Source: Comamonadaceae bacterium
GTDB taxonomy: Bacteria > Pseudomonadota > Gammaproteobacteria > Burkholderiales > Burkholderiaceae_C
Direction: 5' to 3'
Assembly (NCBI GenBank): GCA_004144865.1
Contig: SEAY01000008.1
Coordinates: 1-64,000 of the forward strand
Length of the DNA: 64,000 nucleotides
The position numbers and the translations under genes are program-made. Shown here piece by piece: positions 27,081 through 36,112 of the stretch (the stretch's first letter is position 1; every line of letters starts with the position of its first letter). The notes below the pieces were generated by a model. That model saw nothing but the letters and a program-made list of their open reading frames with translations. It made no database searches and was not told the origin of the DNA.

Positions 27081-28497
27081 AAATTGCCAATCCGGCCGCG
27101 GTGAGGGGGATCTCCTGCGGCCACCGATCCGCCGCCAGCCCGTGCAGGTAGGCCGCGCCGCTCGCCGCGGTGAACGCATCCTCGCCTGAAGCGAGCCGCG
27201 CCGCCACCATGCCCGCGAGCACGTCGCCGGTGCCGGCGATCGCCAGGCGCGCGTTGCCCGTGGGGTTGATCCGCACGGAACCGTCCGCAGCCGCGATCAC
27301 GCTGCCCGAACCCTTCAGGACCACCGTGCTGCCAAAACGCTGCGCGAGTTCGCGCGCCGCCGCGAGCCGGTTGGCCTGAACCTGGGCCGTGCCCGTCCCC
27401 AGCAGCCGCGCCGCCTCCAGCGGGTGCGGCGTCAGCACCGTGGGAGCGCCGCGGCGGCCGCGCGCGGCGAGCAGCGCCTGCAACTGCGCGTCGGCGGCCA
27501 CGGCATTCAGCGCATCCGCATCGAGCACCAGCGCCCCCGCGTTCATCGCGCGCGGCAGGGCCTCGCGCACCGCCGCGCCACCGCCGCAGCCGCAGGCGAC
27601 CGCCATGCCCTTCAGGTCGAGGCTGTCCCAGGCGCGCACCATCAGGTCCGGCTGCAAAGGGTCCATCGCCGGCGCCGCGGGATCGAGGAAGCCGGCGAAC
27701 ACGCGGCCGGCGCCGTGGTGCAGCGCGGCGCGCGCGGCGAGCAGCACGGCGCCCGCCATCCCCGGCGCGCCACCGATCACGGCCACGTCGCCGTAGCTTC
27801 CCTTGTGGCTGGCATGCGCGCGCACGGATGCGGCGGGCGGGGCGGAGAGCAGGGCGATGGGCGACTCGTCCTGCGCCGGCACGTGCAGGTCATCGAACCA
27901 CACGGCGCCAGCCGCATCCCGCCCCTGCGCGGTGAAGAGGCCGGGCTTCAGCGCCAGCAGGCTCAACGTATGCGTCGCCTGCACCGCCGCCGTGGCGTGT
28001 CCGGTGTCGGCATCCAGCCCCGAGGGCAGGTCCACCGCCAGCACGGGCCCACCGCGAAGCGCCCGCACCTGGGCGAGCAGCGCGCCTTCCGGCGCGCGCG
28101 TGCTGCCGATCCCGAGCAGCGCATCGATGGCGAGGTCCCAATGGGCGGGAGCGTCCGCGGCGACCGGCACGCCCGCCGCGCGCGCCCGCTGCAGCGAAGC
28201 CCGCGCATCCGCGGGCGCCTTCGCCTCGTTCCCCAGCCAGGTGACCACCGGCTCCTTGCCCCATTGCTTCAGGTGCAGGGCCGCTTCGAAGCCGTCGCCA
28301 CCGTTGTTGCCCGGTCCGCAGGCGACCCACACCGTGCGCGCATGCGGCGCGACGGCAAGGGCCAGGCGCGCCACCGCGAGGCCGGCGCGCTGCATCAGCG
28401 TGTGCGGAGGCAGCGCCGCAGCGGCGCGCTGTTCCAGCCGGCGGATCGCCGCCACCCCGTGCAGGGGCCAGGGACGGTCGGGAGTGACGCGCTGCAT
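27076..28497 (-). CDS. nnr: Bifunctional NAD(P)HX epimerase/dehydratase
   Basis: Repairs hydrated NADH and NADPH: the YjeF_N half epimerises NAD(P)HX and the C-terminal kinase-like half dehydrates the S form using ADP. The 473-residue protein has the epimerase motif CGPGNNGGDGFEAALHL (about 60-75), VDLPSGLDADTG, and in the C-terminal domain HKGSYGDVAVIGG, TPHPLEAARLLG and the catalytic AGTGDVLAGMVA. The fused order is as in E. coli Nnr. The frame continues upstream through dadA, but the ATG at 28497 gives the family N-terminus. It follows dadA by 23 bases, so it may be cotranscribed. Its TAG stop lies in a dispersed repeat. Confidence 0.93.
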   Translation of the reverse strand: MQRVTPDRPWPLHGVAAIRRLEQRAAAALPPHTLMQRAGLAVARLALAVAPHARTVWVACGPGNNGGDGFEAALHLKQWGKEPVVTWLGNEAKAPADARASLQRARAAGVPVAADAPAHWDLAIDALLGIGSTRAPEGALLAQVRALRGGPVLAVDLPSGLDADTGHATAAVQATHTLSLLALKPGLFTAQGRDAAGAVWFDDLHVPAQDESPIALLSAPPAASVRAHASHKGSYGDVAVIGGAPGMAGAVLLAARAALHHGAGRVFAGFLDPAAPAMDPLQPDLMVRAWDSLDLKGMAVACGCGGGAAVREALPRAMNAGALVLDADALNAVAADAQLQALLAARGRRGAPTVLTPHPLEAARLLGTGTAQVQANRLAAARELAQRFGSTVVLKGSGSVIAAADGSVRINPTGNARLAIAGTGDVLAGMVAARLASGEDAFTAASGAAYLHGLAADRWPQEIPLTAAGLAIS

Positions 28498-28520
28498 GGG
28501 GGCATTGTGCCCCCGCGCCT

Positions 28521-29795
28521 TCAGGTGGTCAGGCGCTCGACGCCCAGCCCCTCGAGGTCCACGTCCGGTGCGCGCCCGGCCATCAGGTCCGCCACCGCGC
28601 GGGCGCTGCCGCAGGCGAGCGCCCAGCCGCTGGAGCCGTGGCCGATGTTGATCCACACGCCCGGGATGCCGGTGGCCCCCAGCACCGGCGGTCCGTCCGG
28701 CAGCATCGGTCGAGCGCCCTTCCATTCCTGCACCGCCGACCCCGTGTTGGCGTGCTGGGCTGCGCCCGGGAACCAGTCGTGCAATACCTTGTAGAGGGTC
28801 TGGATCGCGCCCGGTCGCTTTTCGCCCGGCTGGCCGCCGATCTCGGCGCTGCCCGACACGCGCACGCGGTTGCCCAGGCGCGAGATGGCCACCTTGTAGC
28901 GCTCGTCCATCACCCCGCTGCGCGGCGCGTTGAGCGGCTCGCGGATGGGCGCGCTGATGGAGTAGCCGTGCACCGCGGCGAGCGGCACGCGCAGGCCCAC
29001 GGGCCGCAGCAGCCCAGCGGACGCGACGCCGCCGCACACCACGACCGCATCGAAGCGCAGGTTGTCCGGCACGGCGTTGGTGTCGCGCGTCACGCGCAGC
29101 ACCGTGGGCTGCTGCGGATCCAGCGGCGCGACCGAGCAGTTGAACTCGAAGCGCGCGCCCAGGCCCTGGGCCTGGTTCTTCAGCAGCAGCGCGAACTGCC
29201 GGCAGTTGCCCACCTCGTCGTCGGGCAGGTACACCGCGCCCAGGAACTCGGTGTCGGCATTGATCGCCGGCTCCAGCGTGCGCGCCGTGGCCGCGTCGAC
29301 CTCCTGGAACTTCACGCCGGCGTCGCGCAGCACCTGCAGGCCGGGCTGCACGATCTTGCGGTCCTTCTCGGCGCGCAGCAGCACCATGTAGCCGGTGCTG
29401 CGGTCGTATTCGAGCTGCAGGTCCTCGGTGAGCTGGTGCAGGCGGTGGCGGCTGTAGAAGGCCAGCCGCTGCAGGCGCGAGCGGTTGGCGAGGTAGGTGT
29501 CCAGGTCGCAGGCCCGGCGCCAGCGCATCATCCAGCGCACTTCGTGGGCGGCGAGCGGCCAGCACACGCGCACCGGCGCGTGCCGGCTGAACATGTAGCG
29601 GGCGACCTTGGACATCATGCCGGGGCTGGCCCAGGGCGTGACGTAGCCCGGCGCGACCACGCCGGCATTGGCAAAACTGGTTTCCAGCGCAGCGGCGCCG
29701 TGTCTTTCGAACACGGTCACTTCGTGGCCGTCGGCGGCCAGCTCGTACGCTGTGGTCACGCCGATGATGCCGGCGCCCACGATGGCGATTTTCAT
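28521..29795 (-). CDS. dadA: D-amino-acid dehydrogenase DadA
   Basis: A flavoprotein that oxidises D-amino acids, mainly D-alanine, and passes electrons to the respiratory chain at the inner membrane. The 424-residue protein begins [19 protein letters not shown] with the FAD-binding GxGxxG motif (7-12); the late IPGVWINIGHGSSGWALACG segment closes the FAD site. The ATG at 29795 overlaps the amidase stop (ATGA), and no ribosome-binding site is visible, so translation probably depends on the upstream gene. There is no alanine racemase gene beside it. Confidence 0.9.
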   Translation of the reverse strand: MKIAIVGAGIIGVTTAYELAADGHEVTVFERHGAAALETSFANAGVVAPGYVTPWASPGMMSKVARYMFSRHAPVRVCWPLAAHEVRWMMRWRRACDLDTYLANRSRLQRLAFYSRHRLHQLTEDLQLEYDRSTGYMVLLRAEKDRKIVQPGLQVLRDAGVKFQEVDAATARTLEPAINADTEFLGAVYLPDDEVGNCRQFALLLKNQAQGLGARFEFNCSVAPLDPQQPTVLRVTRDTNAVPDNLRFDAVVVCGGVASAGLLRPVGLRVPLAAVHGYSISAPIREPLNAPRSGVMDERYKVAISRLGNRVRVSGSAEIGGQPGEKRPGAIQTLYKVLHDWFPGAAQHANTGSAVQEWKGARPMLPDGPPVLGATGIPGVWINIGHGSSGWALACGSARAVADLMAGRAPDVDLEGLGVERLTT

Positions 29796-31135
29796 TCTTG
29801 GGGAGGGGCAGGGGACAGCAGATCCTCGACCTGCAGGGCAAGGTTCAGGATCGTATCGTCCCGCAGCGCTCCGTGCCAGACCATGAGGCCCACCGGCAAC
29901 TCGTCCGGCGACTGGCAGGGCAGCGAGAGCGCGCAGCCATCCAGCATGTTCACGACGCTGGGGTTGCGCAGCAGGAGGGCGTTGATGCGGAAGAACGCTT
30001 CGTCGCGCCCGGCGCCCGGGGCGACGTCCGCGATCGGTGGCGCCACGATGGGCACGGTGGGCGACAGCACGGCGTCGAAGCCGGCAAGCGCTTCTTCGAC
30101 CTCGCGCACCCAGGTGGCGCGGGCCTGTTGCAGCTCGATGTATTCCCAGGCCTTCATGGCCGCGCCGCGTTCGATGCGGGTGCGCACCCGCGGGTCGTAG
30201 CGGTCGCCGCGGTCGGCCAGCAACTGGCGGTGCCAGGCGTAGCTTTCCGCGGCCGCGAAGCCGCCCGTGGCCTGGATGGTGCCCAGGTCGCGGATCTGCG
30301 CCAGCGGGATCTCCGTGATGTCGGCGCCGGCGTCGCGCAGGCGCCGCAGGCTGCGCTCGAAGGCGCGGCCCACCGTGGCGTCCACGCCATCGAGCATCTG
30401 GGTGGTGGCCACGGCCAGCTTGTAGCGGGAAAGGGGCTTGTCCTGTCGCGCCACCTTCCGCGCAGCCAGGATCTCGTGGGCCAGCACCGCGTCGCGCACG
30501 CTGCGCGTCATGGCGCAGGTGGTGTCCAGCGTCGTGGACAGCGGGTAAGCGCCTTGCAGCGGCGTGAGCCGCGCGGTGTTCTTGAAGCCGACGATGCCGC
30601 ACAGCGCGGCCGGGATGCGGATGGACCCGCCGGTGTCCGAGCCCAGCCCGATGAAGGCGGCCCCCGTGGCCACGGAGACGGCGCCGCCGGAGGAGGATCC
30701 GCCCGGGATGCGCGGCGTGGCCGGGTCGCAGGGATTCACGGGCGTGCCGTGGTGCGGATTGACGCCGACGCCGGAAAAGGCGAACTCCGTCATGTTGGTG
30801 CGGCCCACCACCACGCCGCCGGCCCGGCGCAGCCGCGCGACCGCGGGCGCATCGGCGGTGGCCGGCGCCGCGTCTTCCAGGGCGACGGAGCCGGCGCCCG
30901 TGGGCTCGCCCGCGAAGTCGAACAGGTCCTTGATGCTCACCGGCAGGCCGGCCAGCAGCGCGTCGGGATGCACCTGGCGTGCCTCGGCGGCGGCTTCCTC
31001 GAAGCGGGTGCGCAGGAACACGTGGCGGTTCGCCGGCGACTCCGCGACGGCTCGGGCGCGGGCCAGCTCATCGGCGGTGGTGGTGAGGCCCTGGCGCAGG
31101 CGTTCGCGGGTGCTGTGGAGATCGGCTCGGGGCAT
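29792..31135 (-). CDS. Amidase signature family protein
   Basis: A 447-residue amidohydrolase. The Ser-cisSer-Lys triad is visible: Lys69 in PVSIKDLFD, a cis-Ser in PGGSSSGG (145-151) and the nucleophile Ser171 in [13 protein letters not shown]. Members hydrolyse simple amides or related bonds; the substrate is unknown. The similarity to GatA is limited to the common fold and no gatB or gatC lies nearby. It is first of three minus-strand genes (amidase-dadA-nnr) and overlaps dadA by four bases, so an amide or D-amino acid catabolic role is possible. The gene is divergent from rpsB. Confidence 0.88.
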   Translation of the reverse strand: MPRADLHSTRERLRQGLTTTADELARARAVAESPANRHVFLRTRFEEAAAEARQVHPDALLAGLPVSIKDLFDFAGEPTGAGSVALEDAAPATADAPAVARLRRAGGVVVGRTNMTEFAFSGVGVNPHHGTPVNPCDPATPRIPGGSSSGGAVSVATGAAFIGLGSDTGGSIRIPAALCGIVGFKNTARLTPLQGAYPLSTTLDTTCAMTRSVRDAVLAHEILAARKVARQDKPLSRYKLAVATTQMLDGVDATVGRAFERSLRRLRDAGADITEIPLAQIRDLGTIQATGGFAAAESYAWHRQLLADRGDRYDPRVRTRIERGAAMKAWEYIELQQARATWVREVEEALAGFDAVLSPTVPIVAPPIADVAPGAGRDEAFFRINALLLRNPSVVNMLDGCALSLPCQSPDELPVGLMVWHGALRDDTILNLALQVEDLLSPAPPQE

Positions 31136-31168
31136 GGCTCTCGGGGCGGCTGCAGAGGGGGCTTGTGC

Positions 31169-31174
31169 TAGAAT
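31169..31174 (+). promoter_or_regulatory. -10 element of the rpsB-tsf operon
   Basis: TAGAAT preceded by TGC gives an extended -10. The transcribed leader would be about 135 bases (to 31316). ATTCTA at 31290-31295 is the same hexamer on the other strand and may serve the divergent amidase gene; the two sites form an 8-base inverted repeat CTAGAATC/GATTCTAG. Confidence 0.5.
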
Positions 31175-31316
31175 CTCGCGGTTTTGCGGACGGCACTTGC
31201 AAGGTGCGAGCCGCGGTCAGCAAGACAAATCGCGGATCCCGCCCCTCGAGGTGTCGCAGCGGACAAGCCCGTTGCGATTCAAGGCGGCGATTCTAGACCC
31301 AACCTTCGGAGCTCTC
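31175..31316 (+). promoter_or_regulatory. Leader region of rpsB
   Basis: About 140 bases without a reading frame lie between the -10 element and rpsB. They are less biased in composition and contain short pairing words (GGACGGCA, TGCGAGCCG). Leaders of this length often bind S2 in other bacteria and allow feedback; I cannot prove the fold here. Confidence 0.35.
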
Positions 31317-32069
31317 ATGCCTGTATCCATGCGCGAAATGCTGGAAGCCGGTGTCCATTTCGGACACCAGACCCGCTTCTGGAACCCCAAGATGGCCCCC
31401 TTCATCTTCGGGCACCGCAACAAGATCCACATCATCAACCTGGAAAAGACGCTGCCCATGTTCCAGGAGGCGACCAAGTTCGCCCGGCAGCTGTCCGCCA
31501 ACCGCGGCACCATCCTGATGGTCGGCACCAAGCGCCAGGCGCGCGAACTGGTCGCCACCGAGGCCAGCCGCGCCGGCATGCCCTTCGTCAACCAGCGCTG
31601 GCTGGGCGGCATGCTGACCAACTTCAAGACGGTCAAGACTTCCCTGAAGCGCCTGAAGGACATGAAGGCCCAGCAGGAAGGCGGCCTCGACGCCATGTCG
31701 AAGAAGGAACAGCTGATGTTCCAGCGCGAGCTGGACAAGCTCGAGAAGGACATCGGCGGCATCCAGGACATGAACACCCTGCCGGACGCCCTGTTCATCG
31801 TGGACGTTGGCTACCACAAGATCGCCGTCGCCGAGGCGCAGAAGCTGGGCATCCCGATCATCGCGGTGGTGGACTCCAACCACTCCCCCGAGGGCATCGA
31901 CTACGTGATCCCCGGCAACGACGACTCCGCCAAGGCCGTGACGCTGTATGTCCGCGAGATGGCCGACGCCATCCTCGAGGGCAAGAACAACCCCGCGGGC
32001 GACGTCCAGCGCGCGGTGGCCGCGGGCAGCGATGAGTTCGTCGAAGTCAAGGAAGGCGCCGCCGCGTAA
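31317..32069 (+). CDS. rpsB: 30S ribosomal protein S2
   Basis: Essential protein of the small ribosomal subunit, needed for S1 binding. The 250-residue protein begins [20 protein letters not shown] and has the family's conserved [24 protein letters not shown] and [24 protein letters not shown] lies six bases before the ATG. It is the first gene of the long cluster ending at 46.4 kb; a hairpin separates it from tsf. Confidence 0.98.
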   Translation: MPVSMREMLEAGVHFGHQTRFWNPKMAPFIFGHRNKIHIINLEKTLPMFQEATKFARQLSANRGTILMVGTKRQARELVATEASRAGMPFVNQRWLGGMLTNFKTVKTSLKRLKDMKAQQEGGLDAMSKKEQLMFQRELDKLEKDIGGIQDMNTLPDALFIVDVGYHKIAVAEAQKLGIPIIAVVDSNHSPEGIDYVIPGNDDSAKAVTLYVREMADAILEGKNNPAGDVQRAVAAGSDEFVEVKEGAAA

Positions 32070-32091
32070 TCCACGGGCCCGACCCGCGACG

Positions 32092-32116
32092 AAGGGGGCT
32101 CTTGAGCCCCCTTTGC
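32092..32116 (+). terminator. Attenuator-like hairpin between rpsB and tsf
   Basis: AAGGGGGCTC (32092-32101) and GAGCCCCCTT (32104-32113) form a strong stem followed by only one or two T residues. A weak terminator at this place is known in E. coli, where it lowers tsf relative to rpsB. Confidence 0.6.
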
Positions 32117-32153
32117 ACACCCAGATCCAACTGAACAGAGATACGAGGACAAC

Positions 32154-33047
32154 ATGGCTGCAATCACCGCAAGCATGGTCGCCGAACTGCGCGCCAAGAC
32201 CGACGCCCCCATGATGGAATGCAAGAAGGCCCTGACCGAGGCCGAAGGCAACATGGAGAAGGCCGAGGAACTGCTGCGCGTCAAGCTGGGCAACAAGGCC
32301 GGCAAGGCCGCCTCGCGCGTCACCGCCGAAGGCGTGGTCGCCGCCTCCATCCAGGGCACCACCGGCGCCCTGCTGGAAGTGAACTGCGAAACCGACTTCG
32401 TGACCAAGAACGACAGCTTCCTGGCGCTGGCCCGTGCCGCCGCCGAACTGATCGCGAAGAACAAGCCGGCGGACGTCGCCGCGCTGGGCGCGCTGCCCTA
32501 CAGCCAGGACGGCTTCGGCCCCACCCTGGAAGACGTGCGCAAGGGCCTGATCGGCAAGATCGGCGAGAACATGAGCTTCCGCCGCTTCAAGCGCTTCGAG
32601 GGCGGCAGCAAGCTGGTGAGCTACCTGCACGGCACCCGCATCGGCGTGGTGGTGGAGTACGAGGGTGACGACGTCGCCGCCAAGGACGTCGCCATGCACG
32701 TCGCCGCCATGAAGCCCGTCTCGCTGTCGTCGGCCGAAGTGCCGAACGAGCTGATCGAGAAGGAGCGTTCGATCGCCCAGCAGAAGGCCGCCGAATCCAA
32801 CAAGCCCGCCGACATCGTGAACAAGATGGTCGAAGGCTCGGTGCAGAAGTTCCTGAAGGAAGTCTCGCTGCTGAACCAGCCGTTCGTGAAGAACGACAAG
32901 CAGACCGTGGAGCAGATGCTCAAGGCCGCCAACACCACGATCAAGGGCTTCACCCTGTACGTGGTGGGCGAGGGCATCGAGAAGAAGGCCGACGACTTCG
33001 CCGCCGAAGTGGCGGCGCAGGTCGCCGCCGCCAAGCAGGCTGCCTGA
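32154..33047 (+). CDS. tsf: Elongation factor Ts
   Basis: Exchanges GDP for GTP on EF-Tu in the cytoplasm. The 297-residue protein has the N-terminal UBA-like helix ([20 protein letters not shown]), the EF-Tu contact [12 protein letters not shown] and [11 protein letters not shown], and the duplicated core with coiled-coil insert. GAGGACAAC precedes the ATG. It is cotranscribed with rpsB behind an attenuator-like hairpin and is followed by pyrH. Confidence 0.98.
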   Translation: MAAITASMVAELRAKTDAPMMECKKALTEAEGNMEKAEELLRVKLGNKAGKAASRVTAEGVVAASIQGTTGALLEVNCETDFVTKNDSFLALARAAAELIAKNKPADVAALGALPYSQDGFGPTLEDVRKGLIGKIGENMSFRRFKRFEGGSKLVSYLHGTRIGVVVEYEGDDVAAKDVAMHVAAMKPVSLSSAEVPNELIEKERSIAQQKAAESNKPADIVNKMVEGSVQKFLKEVSLLNQPFVKNDKQTVEQMLKAANTTIKGFTLYVVGEGIEKKADDFAAEVAAQVAAAKQAA

Positions 33048-33108
33048 GACCCCTTCGTCCCCGGGGCTGCCCCGCTACACTCGACCCATAACACCAGGAG
33101 AACCCTTC

Positions 33109-33831
33109 ATGTCCGCCGCCCAGCCAGCCCACAAGCGCATCCTGCTCAAGCTGTCGGGCGAGGCCCTGATGGGTGACGACGCCTTCGGCATCAACCGCGC
33201 GACCATCGTGCGGATGGTGCAGGAGGTGGCCGACGTGGTCCACCTCGGGGTGCAGGTCGCGGTGGTCATCGGCGGGGGCAACATCTTCCGCGGCGTGGCC
33301 GGCGGCTCGGTGGGCATGGACCGCGCCACCGCCGACTACATGGGCATGCTGGCCACGGTGATGAACGCGCTGGCCTTGTCCGACGCCATGCAGAAGCAGG
33401 GGCTGGTGCCGCGCGTGATGTCGGCCATCGGCATCGAGCAGGTCGTGGAGCCGTACGTGCGGCCGAAGGCGCTGCAGTACCTGGAAGAGGGCAAGGTCGT
33501 CATCTTCGCCGCCGGCACCGGCAACCCGTTCTTCACCACCGACACGGCCGCCGCGCTGCGCGGCGCGGAGATCGGCGCGGAGCTGGTGCTCAAGGCGACC
33601 AAGGTCGACGGCGTGTATTCGGCCGACCCGCAGAAGGATCCCTCGGCGGAGCGCTACACGCGCATCAGCTTCGACGAGGCGATGTCGAGGAACCTGGGCA
33701 TCATGGACGCCACGGCGTTCGCGCTGTGCCGCGACCAGAAACTGCCCATCCGGGTGTTCTCGATCATCAAGCACGGCGCGCTCAAGCGCGTGGTGCTGGG
33801 TGAGGACGAGGGCACGCTGGTGTACGCGTAG
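33109..33831 (+). CDS. pyrH: Uridylate kinase PyrH
   Basis: Phosphorylates UMP to UDP, a hexameric enzyme controlled by GTP and UTP in other bacteria. The 240-residue protein has the amino-acid-kinase-fold motifs [34 protein letters not shown] and [19 protein letters not shown] precedes the ATG. Gene order rpsB-tsf-pyrH-frr is highly conserved in bacteria. Confidence 0.98.
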   Translation: MSAAQPAHKRILLKLSGEALMGDDAFGINRATIVRMVQEVADVVHLGVQVAVVIGGGNIFRGVAGGSVGMDRATADYMGMLATVMNALALSDAMQKQGLVPRVMSAIGIEQVVEPYVRPKALQYLEEGKVVIFAAGTGNPFFTTDTAAALRGAEIGAELVLKATKVDGVYSADPQKDPSAERYTRISFDEAMSRNLGIMDATAFALCRDQKLPIRVFSIIKHGALKRVVLGEDEGTLVYA

Positions 33832-33849
33832 AAGAGGAGCTGCAGCAAG

Positions 33850-34413
33850 ATGGCAACGATCGCCGAAATCAAGCAGAACGTGCAGGCCAAGATGGACCAG
33901 TCCATCGCCGCGTTCAAGAACACCCTGACCAAGATCCGCACGGGCCGCGCCAACCCCGGCCTGCTGGACACCGTGCACGTCGACTACTACGGCTCCTCGG
34001 TGCCGATCAGCCAGGTGGCCAACGTGTCCCTGCTGGACGCCCGGACCATCTCGGTCCAGCCCTGGGAAAAGGGCCTGGGCGCCAAGATCGAGAAGGCCAT
34101 CCGCGAAAGCGACCTGGGCCTGAACCCGGCCTCGATGGGCGACCTGATCCGCGTGCCGATGCCGCCGATGTCGGAGGAGCGCCGCAAGGAGATGACGAAG
34201 CTGGTGCGCCACGAGGGCGAGAGCGCCAAGATCGCCATCCGCAACCTGCGCCGCGACGCCAACGAGCACGTGAAGAAGCTGGTCAAGGACAAGACCGCGA
34301 CCGAGGACGACCTCAAGCGCGCCGAGGCCGACGTGCAGAAGGTGACCGACAAGCACATCGCCGAGATCGACCAGCTCGTGGCGTCCAAGGAAAAGGAAAT
34401 CATGGAGGTGTGA
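33850..34413 (+). CDS. frr: Ribosome recycling factor
   Basis: Splits the ribosome after termination together with EF-G. The 187-residue size is standard. It shows the helical domain start ([18 protein letters not shown]), [13 protein letters not shown], the central [17 protein letters not shown] and the C-terminal HVKKLVKDK helix. GAAGAGGAG lies upstream of the ATG. A long imperfect inverted repeat follows before uppS. Confidence 0.98.
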   Translation: MATIAEIKQNVQAKMDQSIAAFKNTLTKIRTGRANPGLLDTVHVDYYGSSVPISQVANVSLLDARTISVQPWEKGLGAKIEKAIRESDLGLNPASMGDLIRVPMPPMSEERRKEMTKLVRHEGESAKIAIRNLRRDANEHVKKLVKDKTATEDDLKRAEADVQKVTDKHIAEIDQLVASKEKEIMEV

Positions 34414-34420
34414 CGCCGGA

Positions 34421-34508
34421 GGGGCTAGAGGCTGGAGGCTGGAGGCTAGGGCGATACCCCGGGTCTTGTGCCTTTCTCCCTAGTCTCCAGCCTCTAGCCT
34501 CTAGCCCC
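34421..34508 (+). promoter_or_regulatory. Long imperfect hairpin abutting the uppS start codon
   Basis: The 31-base arms 34421-34451 and 34478-34508 are reverse complements with two mismatches; the loop is 26 bases. Each arm is built from the heptad-like words GGCTAGA and GGCTGGA repeated three to four times. The right arm ends one base before the uppS ATG (34510), so in RNA it would cover the ribosome-binding region; no GGAG-like site is visible. It may control uppS translation, end frr mRNA or be a mobile minisatellite-type insertion. Confidence 0.8.
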
Positions 34509-34509
34509 T

Positions 34510-35244
34510 ATGAGCGCTCCGCGCGTCATCCCCCACCACATCGCCATCGTCATGGATGGCAACGGCCGCTGGGCCACCCGGCGCTACCTGCCGCGCGTGG
34601 CCGGCCACAAGAAGGGCGTCGATGCCCTGCGTGCGTGCGTGCGCCATTGCGGCGACGTCGGCGTGAAGGTCCTCACCGTCTTCGCCTTCTCCTCCGAGAA
34701 CTGGAACCGGCCGCCCGAGGAGGTGTCCGGGCTGATGGAACTGCTGGCCGTGGCGCTGTCGCGCGAGGTGCCGCAGCTGCAGGGCGAGGGCGTGCGCATC
34801 CATTTCGTGGGCGACCGCACCGCGCTGTCGGAGAAGGTGCGCAACGGCCTGGCGCAGGCCGAGGCGCTCACCGCCGGCAACACCCGCCTCACCCTGAACA
34901 TCTGCTTCAACTACGGCGGCCGCTGGGACATCGCGCAGGCGGCGGCCCGTCTCGCCGCCCGCGGCGAGACGATCACCGAACTGAGCCTCAACCGCGCCAT
35001 GGCGCTGGCGCACGTGCCGGACCCGGATCTCGTCATCCGCACCGGCGGCGAGACCCGCATCAGCAACTTCCTGCTGTGGCAGGCCGCGTACAGCGAGCTC
35101 TACTTCACCGACAAGCTCTGGCCCGAATTCGACTCGGCGGCGCTCGATGCCGCCATCGCCGACTACGCCAAGCGCGAGCGGCGCTTCGGCCGCACTTCGG
35201 GCCAGGTCTCGCAGCCGGGTGGCGCCAGCCGCAAGGCCGCCTGA
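34510..35244 (+). CDS. uppS: Undecaprenyl diphosphate synthase UppS
   Basis: Cis-prenyltransferase that elongates farnesyl diphosphate to the C55 lipid carrier for peptidoglycan and O-antigen. The 244-residue protein has IVMDGNGRWA with catalytic Asp16, the VFAFSSENWNRP segment, and the late DLVIRTGGETRISNFLLWQ and ELYFTDKLWPEF motifs. A C-terminal tail beyond about 235 is Arg/Ala-rich. The start codon sits directly behind a hairpin arm and has no normal ribosome-binding site, unlike its neighbours. cdsA follows by 13 bases. Confidence 0.97.
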   Translation: MSAPRVIPHHIAIVMDGNGRWATRRYLPRVAGHKKGVDALRACVRHCGDVGVKVLTVFAFSSENWNRPPEEVSGLMELLAVALSREVPQLQGEGVRIHFVGDRTALSEKVRNGLAQAEALTAGNTRLTLNICFNYGGRWDIAQAAARLAARGETITELSLNRAMALAHVPDPDLVIRTGGETRISNFLLWQAAYSELYFTDKLWPEFDSAALDAAIADYAKRERRFGRTSGQVSQPGGASRKAA

Positions 35245-35257
35245 ACGCAGGCCCCCG

Positions 35258-36112
35258 ATGCTCAAGCAACGCGTCATCACCGCCATCGTCCTGCTGGCCA
35301 TCCTGTTGCCGGCGCTTTTCTGGCGCACGCCCGAACCCTTCCTCGCCATCACCTTGCTGCTGATAGCGGCGGGCGGCTGGGAATGGGGCCGCCTCAACGG
35401 ATCTTCGCCCCTGGGCAGCATCGTGCTGGGCGCCGGCACGCTCGTCTGGTGCCTGCTGTTCTGGGCCATGGGCTGGATCCGCCAGCCCTCGCCGCTGGTG
35501 TGGACCGTCGTGGGCGCCTTCTGGGTCCTGGCGGGCGCGGCGCTGCTGCGCGCGGGGGTGGACGGCTGGCCGCGCATCCCGCGCCCGGTGCGCGTCTTCG
35601 GCGGCGTCGCCGTGCTGGTGCTGGCCTGGCTGGCGATGGCGCAGGCGCGCGTGATCGGCGTGAACTTCCTGCTGTCGGTGCTGCTGCTGGTCTGGGTGGC
35701 GGACATCTTCGCCTACTTCGCCGGCCGCGCGTTCGGCGGCCGCGTCACGCAGCGCAAGCTCGCCGCCAGCATCAGCCCCAAGAAGAGCTGGGAAGGCGTG
35801 TGGGGCGGCATGGCCGGCGTGGTGGTGCTGGCCGTTGCCTGGGTGCTGGCCGACAACGCCGCGCAGGCCCAGGTGCCCAGCCTGTATTCGCGCCTCGCTG
35901 CCGCCGGCTGGCCGCTGGTGGTGCTGGGCGCCGTCTTCCTCGCCGCGATGAGCGTGGTCGGTGACCTGGCCGAGTCGCTGGTCAAGCGCAGCGCCGGCTT
36001 CAAGGATTCCAGCCAGCTGCTGCCGGGCCACGGCGGCGTGCTGGACCGCGTCGACGCCTTGCTGCCGACGCTGCCGCTCGCGATGATGCTGGCCTCGCTG
36101 GCTGCACGATGA
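35258..36112 (+). CDS. cdsA: Phosphatidate cytidylyltransferase CdsA
   Basis: Makes CDP-diacylglycerol from CTP and phosphatidic acid at the inner membrane, the branch point to all phospholipids. The 284-residue protein has about eight hydrophobic segments and the signature in SLVKRSAGFKDSSQLLPGHG followed by GVLDRVDALL. SPKKSWEGVWGG is the second conserved element. The stop overlaps the dxr start by four bases (ATGA). Confidence 0.97.
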   Translation: MLKQRVITAIVLLAILLPALFWRTPEPFLAITLLLIAAGGWEWGRLNGSSPLGSIVLGAGTLVWCLLFWAMGWIRQPSPLVWTVVGAFWVLAGAALLRAGVDGWPRIPRPVRVFGGVAVLVLAWLAMAQARVIGVNFLLSVLLLVWVADIFAYFAGRAFGGRVTQRKLAASISPKKSWEGVWGGMAGVVVLAVAWVLADNAAQAQVPSLYSRLAAAGWPLVVLGAVFLAAMSVVGDLAESLVKRSAGFKDSSQLLPGHGGVLDRVDALLPTLPLAMMLASLAAR

